Below are positions 1 through 7,333 of a DNA stretch of 64,000 nt, one piece after another. This DNA is from Klebsiella michiganensis (lineage in GTDB: Bacteria; Pseudomonadota; Gammaproteobacteria; Enterobacterales; Enterobacteriaceae): positions 930,001-994,000 of the forward strand of contig CP011077.1 of the NCBI GenBank assembly GCA_000963575.1. Reading direction: 5' to 3'. The notes beneath the pieces were generated by a model. That model searched no databases, was not told the DNA's origin, and saw only the letters and a list, made by a program, of their open reading frames with translations. Within the stretch, counting starts at the first letter, position 1. The number at the start of each line of letters is the position of its first letter. Both the position numbers and the translations under genes were made by a program.

Positions 1-2
1 AA

Positions 3-107
3 GCCTGTATCAATGGCGGCTTTATCAATAATGGCTACACCGGCGCGAATTTGGTTAATGAAGCCGATACCGGAGATGATGATACTTACGGGTATGCTGA
101 TCAATAA
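3..107 (+). CDS. C-terminal end of an unidentified protein (5' truncated)
   Basis: An open frame enters from the left edge and stops with TAA at 105-107. The visible 34 residues are rich in Gly, Asn and Asp and end in an acidic tail (TGDDDTYGYADQ). Only 17 bases separate the stop from the next start, so the two genes are probably cotranscribed. The composition suggests a secreted or surface protein, but the family cannot be recognised from this fragment. Confidence 0.45.
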   Translation, partial: ACINGGFINNGYTGANLVNEADTGDDDTYGYADQ

Positions 108-124
108 CCTTCAGAGAGAGAATA

Positions 125-565
125 ATGCGTAAAATTGTTGCTTTATTATTCAGTCTGATTGTCGCACTGTGTTTTATACCTGCCGGCCAGGCTGAGAATC
201 AGCGTTATATCAGCATCCGTAATACCGATAATGTATGGGTCCCCGGCAATATTTGTGCGCTGCAATTCCGGCTGGATAACGGCGGTAGCGGGGAAGGGTT
301 TCATCGGCTTGAAATCACTCTTAGGTTGAAAGATAAAGCGGGCAAAGTTATCGGTGAAGGGGTGATGGAGGTTGCGCCTTTTGGTGACAGCGAAGCCAGC
401 CGTTCGCAGAATAGTTTTATGGAAAGTGAGTGTCATGAGTCACTAGACAAAATTGAGGTCATCGCGGCAAATGAAGACGTTAATGGCACCAGGGTTCCGC
501 TAGATCTTTCTATTTTCGATCCACAGTATTATAAACCGCTGCCGATAGATGTTGCCGATAAGTGA
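125..565 (+). CDS. IrmA-like small secreted protein
   Basis: This 146-residue protein has a clear signal peptide (basic start, hydrophobic core, cleavage near GQA-EN at about residue 23). The mature part begins with RYISIRNTDNVWVPGNICA, carries two cysteines (residues about 44 and 102) that could form a disulphide, and looks all-beta. The pattern resembles from memory the IrmA family, small secreted fibronectin-III-like proteins of uropathogenic E. coli reported to bind interleukin receptors. An AGAGAG ribosome site precedes the ATG. It lies 17 bases after the truncated upstream gene, so it may be the second gene of an operon. Family assignment is by recall of sequence pattern; receptor binding here is inference only. 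Confidence 0.65.
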   Translation: MRKIVALLFSLIVALCFIPAGQAENQRYISIRNTDNVWVPGNICALQFRLDNGGSGEGFHRLEITLRLKDKAGKVIGEGVMEVAPFGDSEASRSQNSFMESECHESLDKIEVIAANEDVNGTRVPLDLSIFDPQYYKPLPIDVADK

Positions 566-594
566 TCTTTATCCGTTGGAACTGACAATCGATC

Positions 595-616
595 CCGCCG
601 GCCCAATGCCCGGCGG
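595..616. repeat. GC-rich stem-loop
   Basis: CCGCCGG pairs with CCGGCGG around a short loop just after the IrmA-like gene. There is no U-run, so it is a REP-like hairpin or weak transcript end rather than a clear terminator. Confidence 0.4.
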
Positions 617-738
617 AGGCTAAATATCGACATATTTTGTTATCTCTTAAATATTCTCTGATACAAAGGTCTTCTTCCCGGACTTTGCTTCTGCTGCGTA
701 AACTGGCCACAGATAAAGAAAAGAGCCCAAACTATAAA

Positions 739-1272
739 ATGATTACCCTTTGGTTGAAAAGCATCCTCCTGGCTATCATCCTTAGCCTGCCGGCTGTCGC
801 CATAGCCGCCCCGGACGTTCAGGTTGGCTTTTCGCCGGAAGGCTCGGCCCGGACGCTGGTGCTGCAGACGCTCGCCGGGGCGCAAAAATCTATCCGCATG
901 ATAGGTTACTCCTTCCAGGCACCCGATATTACTCAGGCGCTGGTGGATGCGAAAAAGCGAGGCGTTGAGGTGCGTGTGGTGGTCGATAAAAAGCGCAACC
1001 AGAACAAGGCCAGCCTGAAGGCGATGAACTTTGTCGCGGCCAACGGCGTGCAGCTGCGCATCGACGGGCATTATCACATCCAGCACGACAAAACGATTAT
1101 CGTCGATGAACAAACCGTTGAAACTGGGTCATTTAATTACGCCCCTTCAGCGGAAACAGAAAACAGTGAGAACGTGGTGGTGCTAAGCAATATGCCAGAC
1201 ATCGCCAGGCAGTATGTTTCCCACTGGGAAAGCCGCTGGGAGCTGGGCGTGCCTTTTCAGGCCACTCCGTGA
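739..1272 (+). CDS. Nuc-type phospholipase D family endonuclease, secreted
   Basis: A 177-residue protein with an N-terminal signal peptide (LLAIILSLPAVAIAA) followed by one PLD domain. The single HKD motif is seen as H-x-K-x4-D in HDKTIIVDE, followed by TGSFNY. Single-HKD proteins of this size match the Nuc endonuclease of plasmid pKM101 and Salmonella, which dimerises to build one active site and cleaves DNA in the periplasm without a metal. The ATG at 739 is chosen because it places the signal peptide at the N-terminus; the frame is open further upstream to 637, but that gives an unlikely charged leader. It is monocistronic and ends before a strong bidirectional terminator. Nuclease function is inferred from the family. 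Confidence 0.8.
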   Translation: MITLWLKSILLAIILSLPAVAIAAPDVQVGFSPEGSARTLVLQTLAGAQKSIRMIGYSFQAPDITQALVDAKKRGVEVRVVVDKKRNQNKASLKAMNFVAANGVQLRIDGHYHIQHDKTIIVDEQTVETGSFNYAPSAETENSENVVVLSNMPDIARQYVSHWESRWELGVPFQATP

Positions 1273-1319
1273 GCGAGTTTACTTATCTTAAATAAACGAT
1301 ATTTTGCTGAGATAAAAAC

Positions 1320-1352
1320 AGAGATAGCGCCCGATGAGGCGCTATCTCTTTT
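1320..1352. terminator. bidirectional terminator between the Nuc-like and RibD-like genes
   Basis: A perfect 12-bp stem, AGAGATAGCGCC with GGCGCTATCTCT, has a 6-base loop and T-rich tracts on both strands. It lies between two convergent genes. Confidence 0.85.
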
Positions 1353-1377
1353 GCTATTTAACGCGTGGGTTAAGCGA

Positions 1378-2088
1378 TTAAATTTTATGGAATTTATAGT
1401 TTAACCAGACCATGCCTTCTTCCAGTTTCTCAACGGACAACAGCTCAAGCGCCTGGCCCGCAGCCGGGAGATCGCCCGGTTTGCCGTGGAATTCAAAGAT
1501 GGACGGCATGCCGGAAAGCCCGTCTACGCCAGGGTAAATCAGCAGGCTCAGGGCATCGAGCAGACCCGCTTTCAGGAAGGTACCGTTGATGGTGCCGCCG
1601 CCTTCAAGACGCAGTTTTTTGAAGCCAAAATCACGGCCTAAAATCTCCATCGCCCCGGCTATATCCTGGCCTTCGGCACCGCTAAACAGATACGACACGT
1701 TGCATTCGCGCAGGTGGGCGAGGTAGCGGTCAGACACCTTTTCACCCAGTATGGCAATAAAGTCATACTCGCTGTTGGGCTGGTATTTCACCTTTCCGCG
1801 CGGGTCGGTGACGATGAAAATTCGCTTCCCGCGACGCGGGGCATGAAACGTTTTTGCGGCTTCGGTTGGCGCTTCGTCGCCGTGTTCGAACGTTTCAAGA
1901 GACAGAAATTCCTGCAGCGTTACGCGGCCGAGAATAGTGGCCTCGCCGCCGACCTGTTCAGCCACCTTGAAATAGATATCCAGCACCTCTTCCGCCGACT
2001 TCCCGTTAAAGGGTTTGCTATAGCGGGTGGTATCCAGGCGACCATCGACGGTGGATTCCATATGGACGACAATTTGTGGTTTCATCAT
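1378..2088 (-). CDS. RibD C-terminal-domain (dihydrofolate-reductase-like) oxidoreductase
   Basis: A 236-residue cytosolic protein with no signal or membrane segment. It starts PQIVVHMESTVDGRL, the usual opening of stand-alone RibD-C/DHFR-fold reductases, and later carries LRLEGGGTINGTFL, the glycine-rich nucleotide-binding loop of this fold (residues about 160-174). The fold uses NADPH; the substrate of the stand-alone members is generally unknown. It is divergent from an AraC-family gene 247 bp away, an arrangement that often means the regulator controls it. It probably does not act in riboflavin synthesis, because the deaminase half of RibD is absent. Confidence 0.75.
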   Translation of the reverse strand: MMKPQIVVHMESTVDGRLDTTRYSKPFNGKSAEEVLDIYFKVAEQVGGEATILGRVTLQEFLSLETFEHGDEAPTEAAKTFHAPRRGKRIFIVTDPRGKVKYQPNSEYDFIAILGEKVSDRYLAHLRECNVSYLFSGAEGQDIAGAMEILGRDFGFKKLRLEGGGTINGTFLKAGLLDALSLLIYPGVDGLSGMPSIFEFHGKPGDLPAAGQALELLSVEKLEEGMVWLNYKFHKI

Positions 2089-2335
2089 TCAGCCCTTAAT
2101 TTCACAAAAATGGCGCGCGCCGCATCGGTGTTCAGACGTTAAACTCCGGCATTGCGCAGATTAAATCCCCTCGGCACTAGCAGATATTGCCTTTCATAGC
2201 TCATTTACCGGGTGGTTTTACTGAGGCTTATCCTAGCCCTGAGGCGTAGGTATGTAATGCTGGATGCTATCGCATTATTGCCTAATACTCGCATTGTCTT
2301 AAAATAGCGATGGGCGGATTTCACCAGGGGAAGAT

Positions 2336-3229
2336 ATGGAACAGCGTTATGCCGAGTTAAGAGAGAGGCTGCTTCGCCTTCTGCCGGGCACGCAGAAAAC
2401 CGCGACGGCGATAGGCGGGCTGGGACTTATTCGCCGTGACAGGCCGGTGCGGGATGAAAGCTGTATTTACCAGCCGATGATCGAATTTATCATTCAGGGG
2501 CAGCGAAAAACGGTTATCGGTAACCAGCACCTTGAATATGGCGTGGGCCAGTTTATGGTGGCGGGGGTGGATACGCCCTGCCTGCTGAGCGACGTCAAAA
2601 CCGACGCTGATGAGCCTTTTCTGTGCGTGAATCTGGAGCTGGATCTCGCGCTGATTACCGAACTGGCCGTCGAGCTTGAGGTTGGCGGTGTACCGGACAG
2701 CGGCGACCATAAAGGCATCTGTATTACCCCTTGCACGCCGGACCTGGTCGATGCTTTGCGACGGCTGCTTCAACTGCTGGAGCGCCCCGGTCATATTCCT
2801 TTTCTGGCGCCTTTGTTTATCCGTGAAATGCATTTTTATCTTCTCGCTGGTCCTCTGGGAGAGTATCTGCGAGCGCTTGCAACGGAAGGCAGTCACAGTC
2901 AGCGTATTGCGCAGGCCGTACACTGGCTGCGCGGCAACTATCTTGAACCGTTGAAAATCGAGTGGCTGGCCGACTGTGCCCATATGTCGGTGTCCACCTT
3001 TCACCGGCATTTTCGAAAGGTCACCTCCTTCAGCCCGCTGCAATATCAAAAACGTCTGCGTTTATACGAAGCGCAGCGTCTCATGCTGGCTGAGCACCTG
3101 GATGCCACCACCGCAGCTTTTCAGGTGGGCTATGAAAGCACCTCGCAGTTTAACCGGGAGTACAAGCGCGAGTTCGGCTCCCCGCCGCTGCGTGATATAG
3201 AGCGAATGCGTGCCGGCGGCATTGATTGA
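2336..3229 (+). CDS. AraC-family transcriptional regulator (AraC_N type)
   Basis: 297 residues. The N-terminal half (about 1-190) matches the AraC_N ligand-binding type, with the opening CIYQPMIEFIIQGQRKTVIG typical of this class. The C-terminal half has two helix-turn-helix motifs (about 193-290) ending SQFNREYKREFGSPP, the AraC signature. A GGGGAAG ribosome site sits 5 bases before the ATG. It is divergent from the RibD-like reductase, so control of that gene or of itself through the shared 247-bp region is likely. The inducer cannot be told from sequence. Confidence 0.82.
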   Translation: MEQRYAELRERLLRLLPGTQKTATAIGGLGLIRRDRPVRDESCIYQPMIEFIIQGQRKTVIGNQHLEYGVGQFMVAGVDTPCLLSDVKTDADEPFLCVNLELDLALITELAVELEVGGVPDSGDHKGICITPCTPDLVDALRRLLQLLERPGHIPFLAPLFIREMHFYLLAGPLGEYLRALATEGSHSQRIAQAVHWLRGNYLEPLKIEWLADCAHMSVSTFHRHFRKVTSFSPLQYQKRLRLYEAQRLMLAEHLDATTAAFQVGYESTSQFNREYKREFGSPPLRDIERMRAGGID

Positions 3230-3261
3230 CCTTGCGGCATTATTCTATTGAATTGATATTT

Positions 3262-3279
3262 GTTATGTTATAACGTTTC
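3262..3279 (+). promoter_or_regulatory. Zur box upstream of zinT
   Basis: The imperfect palindrome GTTATGTTATAACGTTTC lies about 35 bases before the zinT start. Its core TGTTATAAC matches the enterobacterial Zur consensus, and zinT is a known Zur target. Site by eye only. Confidence 0.7.
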
Positions 3280-3312
3280 TTTTTTCGTGTAAGGAATACA
3301 TAGAGGAACATT

Positions 3313-3957
3313 ATGATTATGAAAAAATCGGCGTTTATTCTGGGCATGGGCGTGTTGCTGGCAAGCAATTCGGCGCTGGCGCACGGTCACCATCACGGCA
3401 AACCGCTCACGGAAGTGGAACAAAAGGCGAGCGAAGGGATCTTTGACGACGTTAACGTGAAAGATCGCTTGCTGTCTGACTGGGAAGGGATCTGGCAGTC
3501 GGTCAATCCCTTACTGTTAAGCGGGGACCTCGATCCGGTGCTGGAGAAAAAAGCCAAAAAAAGCGGCAAAAGTCTGGAGGAATATCGGGCGTATTATCAA
3601 AAAGGCTATGCGACAAATGTGGATACGATCGGGATTGAGAATAACGTGATCGAATTTCACGTCGGCAAAGAGGTACAAAGCTGCCACTATGACTACGCCG
3701 GGCATAAAATCCTGACCTACGCCTCGGGAAAGAAGGGCGTTCGCTACCTGTTTGAGTGCAAAGACGCCCAGTCCAAAGCGCCAAAGTTCGTGCAGTTTAG
3801 CGACCACATCATCGCCCCGCGTCAGTCGCAGCATTTCCATATTTTTATGGGCAATGACTCTCAGGCCACGCTTCTGAAAGAGATGGATAACTGGCCGACG
3901 TATTACCCGTACAACATGGACAAAGCGCAGGTTATCGATGAGATGCTGCACCACTAA
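3313..3957 (+). CDS. zinT: ZinT periplasmic zinc/cadmium-binding protein
   Basis: 214 residues, closely like E. coli ZinT (YodA). The signal peptide ends at SALA, followed immediately by the His-rich metal-capture segment HGHHHG. The lipocalin-like body carries the conserved histidines of the buried metal site (the HxH in QHFHIFMG and others). ZinT binds zinc in the periplasm under zinc starvation and passes it to the ZnuABC importer. GAGG six bases before the ATG at 3313 supports that start over the next ATG at 3319. A Zur box upstream fits derepression by zinc limitation. The gene is monocistronic and followed by a terminator. Confidence 0.95.
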   Translation: MIMKKSAFILGMGVLLASNSALAHGHHHGKPLTEVEQKASEGIFDDVNVKDRLLSDWEGIWQSVNPLLLSGDLDPVLEKKAKKSGKSLEEYRAYYQKGYATNVDTIGIENNVIEFHVGKEVQSCHYDYAGHKILTYASGKKGVRYLFECKDAQSKAPKFVQFSDHIIAPRQSQHFHIFMGNDSQATLLKEMDNWPTYYPYNMDKAQVIDEMLHH

Positions 3958-3965
3958 CTAAGCAC

Positions 3966-3995
3966 AAGGGCGGCATATTTGCCGCCCTTTTCTTT
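3966..3995. terminator. terminator after zinT
   Basis: AAGGGCGGC pairs with GCCGCCCTT and is followed by a T-rich tract. It separates zinT from the convergent outer-membrane gene. Confidence 0.85.
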
Positions 3996-4000
3996 AATGT

Positions 4001-4687
4001 TTAGAACAGGTAGCGAGTACCAATAGTGAACTCGCTGGAGGCCAGGCGAGCCTTCATCTGCTCATCCTTCAGGCCGCGCACGTTACCGAAGGTGTTATAG
4101 CCGCTTTCAACTTTCCCCATATCCACGTAGCGATAGCCCACGTCGAAACTCAGACGGTCGATGGGCGAGTAGCTGATGCCGGCGCCCAGCGAATAAGCGA
4201 GATTGTTTTGCGTGCTGTCGGCGTATTCCCGGGCGGCGTTGCCCTGCCAGCCACCGGCCTTCACTTTCGCAATGCCCACGCCAGCGGTGCCAAACAGCGA
4301 CACGCCGTAGCCCAGACTGTAATCACGATAGACGTTCAGCATCAGCCGCTCGGTATTCAGCTTCAGGTGGTTCAGGCTGGTCGGGAAGGTGGTTGAGCCG
4401 CTGGTGAATTCAGTTTTCTGGCGGAAGGTGTATTCCCCTTCGGTACGCCAGCCGTTGCCGTACTGGTAGCCCGCCGCCAGTGAAGCGCCGCCGAGCCTGT
4501 CTTTCTCTTTGCCGCCAACAAACTGGCCGACGCCGGGACGACTGCTGGTGTCCTGGTCACTGGCACGCTGCTCGCTGTGTACGTATTTCGCCGAAGCGTA
4601 GTAGCCTTCATCGCCGGTGGCTGCGACGGCATGGCCTGCGCTCAGCAGCAGAAGCGCCAGCGTCAGTAAGCTTTTCTTGTGATTCAT
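4001..4687 (-). CDS. outer-membrane beta-barrel protein (small OmpA-like/opacity type)
   Basis: 228 residues with a signal peptide (LLTLALLLLSAGHAVA, cleavage near residue 22). The mature protein alternates polar and hydrophobic residues in barrel-like strands (GYYASAKYVHSEQRAS, GYGVSLFGTAGVGIAKV, LSFDVGYRYVDMGKV) and ends ...SSEFTIGTRYLF, with the terminal aromatic residue required for barrel assembly. The length fits an eight-stranded barrel. AAGGAG precedes the ATG. It follows the GlcG-like gene by 19 bases on the same strand, so the two are likely one operon. Exact family and ligand are not recognised. Confidence 0.75.
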   Translation of the reverse strand: MNHKKSLLTLALLLLSAGHAVAATGDEGYYASAKYVHSEQRASDQDTSSRPGVGQFVGGKEKDRLGGASLAAGYQYGNGWRTEGEYTFRQKTEFTSGSTTFPTSLNHLKLNTERLMLNVYRDYSLGYGVSLFGTAGVGIAKVKAGGWQGNAAREYADSTQNNLAYSLGAGISYSPIDRLSFDVGYRYVDMGKVESGYNTFGNVRGLKDEQMKARLASSEFTIGTRYLF

Positions 4688-4706
4688 GTGTTGGCTCCTT
4701 GCCGCG

Positions 4707-5204
4707 TTAGCCCGCGTTCAGTTCTTTATCAATGCTTTTTAAGCCTGCCAGGGCACAGGCCTGATCCAGATGGCCACCCGGGGCGCCGCCGACGCCGACG
4801 GCCCCAATCACCTGTTCACCGGACTTCACCGGCACGCCGCCGGCCAGCAGCAGGAAGCCCGGAATATCACGCAGATTGGCCGCGCCCGCATTGGACTGGG
4901 AGCCTTTCATCACGTTGTCGGTTGGGTTTTTGGTGGTCAGCGAGGTGAAGGCCTTCATGCGGCTGGCTTCCACGGTGTGCGGCCCGGCGTTGTCCATGCG
5001 CTTCATGATAAGCGGCGTGCCGGCGCGATCGACCACGGTGACCGCCACGTTGTAGTTATCTTTGGCACAGGCCTGAAGGACGCTTTGCGCCAGCTTATCG
5101 GCGAGGTCGAGGGAGAGATTTTTCTGGCTCAGCACGCCGGTGGCGGCGCTGGCCGTTGAGACGATGCCACCCAGCAGCAGGGCGCTTAACAGAATACGTT
5201 TCAT
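4707..5204 (-). CDS. secreted GlcG/HbpS-family protein (DUF336)
   Basis: 165 residues with a signal peptide (MKRILLSALLLGGIVSTASA). The body is a GlcG/HbpS domain: NVAVTVVDRAGTPLIMKRMDNAG near the N-terminus and the glycine-rich QVIGAVGVGGAPGG near the C-terminus, both hallmarks of the family. Relatives bind haem or corrinoids or have no known role. The start at 5204 is chosen because GGAG lies 8 bases upstream and the signal peptide begins there; the frame stays open 16 codons further up. It is upstream of, and probably cotranscribed with, the barrel protein. A role in cofactor capture at the envelope is only inference. Confidence 0.78.
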   Translation of the reverse strand: MKRILLSALLLGGIVSTASAATGVLSQKNLSLDLADKLAQSVLQACAKDNYNVAVTVVDRAGTPLIMKRMDNAGPHTVEASRMKAFTSLTTKNPTDNVMKGSQSNAGAANLRDIPGFLLLAGGVPVKSGEQVIGAVGVGGAPGGHLDQACALAGLKSIDKELNAG

Positions 5205-5296
5205 GATATTGCTCCAGAGTTGTTGGCTATGGGGCAATACTATGCAACGCAAGACTGGCAGGAAATTAGCGCGAACACCTAACTTTCCAGGTAGTT

Positions 5297-5914
5297 TTAC
5301 TTAGTCTCTTTGGCGATGTCGCCGTAGGTTTTCAGTAGTTTCGGCAGGGAGTTGACTTCCAGCTTCGTGAAAATATTGGCGCGGTGAGCTTCCACGGTGC
5401 GCGGAGAGAGCGAGCACTGCCGCGCGATCTCTTTGCTGGAATAGCCCAGGATCAACTGCTCCAGCATCTCTTTCTCCCGCGCGGTGAGGGTGGCCAGTTT
5501 TTCCTGCAGTGGCTGCCATTGTTGCCGGGCTTCAACCTTCGCTTTCTGCTGCTCCATCGCGCTACCCACGACTTCGAACAACAGGTCGGCGTCTACCGGT
5601 TTGGTCAAGAATTCAAAGGCACCATTCTTAAACGCGCGGCGGCACAAATCGATGTTGCCGTGCCCGGTCATGATGATCACCGGCAGCGCCAGCCCTTGCT
5701 GTGTCCACTCCTCCAGCAGCGTTAGCCCGGTTTTCCCCGGCATACGGATATCGAGCAGCATACAGCCGTCGAGCTGGCTGAGATCGCCCGCACTTTGCTG
5801 AAACGACCGGGCGCTGTCAAAAGCCTGCGTTTGCCAGCCGACTGTGGCCAGCAGGAGGCTCAGCGAGTCGCGAATGGCGGCGTCATCGTCAATCAGCCAG
5901 ATGCACGGGGGCAT
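5297..5914 (-). CDS. FixJ/TodT-type response regulator (receiver + LuxR HTH)
   Basis: 205 residues. An N-terminal receiver domain (1-120) has acidic residues DDD at 9-11, phosphoacceptor Asp55 in MLLDIRMPG, and Lys105 in FLTKP. A LuxR-type helix-turn-helix follows (about 139-197: LTAREKEMLEQLILGYSSKE ... RTVEAHRANI). This layout is that of FixJ, TodT and DctR-like activators. GAGGAG precedes the ATG, which lies 2 bases after the stop of the kinase gene, so the pair is translationally coupled. Likely targets are in the neighbouring carrier/fumarase operon or the GlcG-like operon; this is inferred from position. Confidence 0.88.
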   Translation of the reverse strand: MPPCIWLIDDDAAIRDSLSLLLATVGWQTQAFDSARSFQQSAGDLSQLDGCMLLDIRMPGKTGLTLLEEWTQQGLALPVIIMTGHGNIDLCRRAFKNGAFEFLTKPVDADLLFEVVGSAMEQQKAKVEARQQWQPLQEKLATLTAREKEMLEQLILGYSSKEIARQCSLSPRTVEAHRANIFTKLEVNSLPKLLKTYGDIAKETK

Positions 5915-5916
5915 GA

Positions 5917-7221
5917 TTACTCCTCATCCTTAAGCGGGAACCAAAGGCGGAAGCAGGCCCCGCCTCCGGGCGTGTTGCTGGCCTCAATGGTGCCGTTCAG
6001 GCGCTGTACCAGCGTGTCGGCGAGCGCCATCCCCAGCCCGACGCCCTGCGACCGGGTGGTAAAGAACGGGATAAATACCTGCTCCAGAGCAGCCTGAGAA
6101 AGCCCTGGCCCGCCGTCGGTCAGCGTCAGCGCGATGCCATTATTTTCTGGCCTCGCTTCAAGGTGTATCCAGCCGGTGCCTTCGGTTTGCGCCTGAATCG
6201 CGTTGCTGGCGATGTTATGCAGGATTTGCTCAACCCACAGCGGCGGAGCGGTGATCGGCTGCAGGTCGTCGGCAAAATGGCTGGTCACGCGGATTTTGCC
6301 GTTGCTCAGTTCGTTGTCCAGCAGTTTGCACACGCGCTGCCAGAGCGGCTGGAGAGCAACCCGCAGGTACTCGACGCGTTCGCTGGTGAGCTTCTGGCGG
6401 AATTGGCTGAGCAGGGCGTCGATGCGCTTTATCTGCAGCACAGAGGCGTCCAGCAGATCCGGTACCTGGGCCGGATTATCCTGTTTAATTAGCCGGCCCG
6501 CCGCCTGGTTATAGCTCATGATGGCGGTCAGCGGCTGGTTTAGCTCATGCATCATACCGGCCGCCAGTTCTCCCATCGTATTGAGGCGCGTCAGCTCGGC
6601 ATAGCGGGCGCGCAGGTCGGCAATGTCCCTGCGGCGTTTGTTCGCCTGATATTGTGTTAGCCAATAGATAACCAGCGCCCAAAAGAGCGCCGGAGAAGCT
6701 ATCAGCCACCAGGGCAGCGTTGCCCATTCCGGGCTGTCGCTGACCGAAACTAAAAACGGCTGCGTCGGGCTGGCCACCGTTTTATCCCACTGCCAGTAAC
6801 TCGCGGTGCTGCTGCCCTGTTCGCAAAGGACGGTGTTATTCCACCTGATGCTGAGGTGTTGAAACGTCTTTTTCTCCCCCAGCGTGTCGAGCAGCGTCGG
6901 GATATCAATCAGCAGTGAGAGGTTAGGGCGGTTCAGCCAGTAGCGGCCGTTTGCTTCCGGCACAATCGCCATGCGAGGCTCAAGGTTGTTATGCCGCCGC
7001 CACAGGACAATCTGCGGCAGGATTTTCTGCACCTCATTGGCGTCCTGACTGGCCGGCAGCAGCGGGATAATGGCATCGTGCTGGGACAGTTTGACCGTGA
7101 TTTCACGATAAAGAATGCGGAAGTCGGCGGACTTCTCTTCGTACTGTTGCTGTAAAAACCACGCGCCAAGCCCCGCGCAGCTAAGCAGCGTGAGCAGCAG
7201 CCAGCTGATTATCCTTAACAT
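5917..7221 (-). CDS. DctB/FixL-type membrane sensor histidine kinase
   Basis: 434 residues. Membrane segments at about 5-24 and 168-188 bracket a roughly 140-residue periplasmic sensor. The cytosolic part has the H-box His225 in MMHELNQPLTA (FixL/DctB class), N-box Asn336/Asn340 in LHNIASNAIQ, G1 box DGGPG (369-373), FFTT and the G2 box GVGLGMAL. All catalytic boxes are intact. It is cotranscribed with the FixJ-type regulator. DctB relatives sense C4-dicarboxylates, which would suit the adjacent dicarboxylate genes, but the periplasmic domain is not recognisably DctB by eye, so the ligand is inference. Confidence 0.87.
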   Translation of the reverse strand: MLRIISWLLLTLLSCAGLGAWFLQQQYEEKSADFRILYREITVKLSQHDAIIPLLPASQDANEVQKILPQIVLWRRHNNLEPRMAIVPEANGRYWLNRPNLSLLIDIPTLLDTLGEKKTFQHLSIRWNNTVLCEQGSSTASYWQWDKTVASPTQPFLVSVSDSPEWATLPWWLIASPALFWALVIYWLTQYQANKRRRDIADLRARYAELTRLNTMGELAAGMMHELNQPLTAIMSYNQAAGRLIKQDNPAQVPDLLDASVLQIKRIDALLSQFRQKLTSERVEYLRVALQPLWQRVCKLLDNELSNGKIRVTSHFADDLQPITAPPLWVEQILHNIASNAIQAQTEGTGWIHLEARPENNGIALTLTDGGPGLSQAALEQVFIPFFTTRSQGVGLGMALADTLVQRLNGTIEASNTPGGGACFRLWFPLKDEE

Positions 7222-7283
7222 GCGAGGTCCTTTTATCGGCGACGGGTGAAAATGTGGGTTTCAGTATGGAGTAACTTTTAGGC

Positions 7284-7312
7284 AAAAAAAAGCGGGCACC
7301 GTAGCGCCCGCC
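7284..7312 (-). terminator. terminator of the carrier-fumarase operon
   Basis: Read on the minus strand, GGCGGGCGCTACGGTGCCCGC forms a strong hairpin followed by eight T residues. It lies directly after the fumarase stop and separates that operon from the kinase/regulator pair. Confidence 0.88.
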
Positions 7313-7333
7313 TCAGTTCAGCTTGTAGAACAA

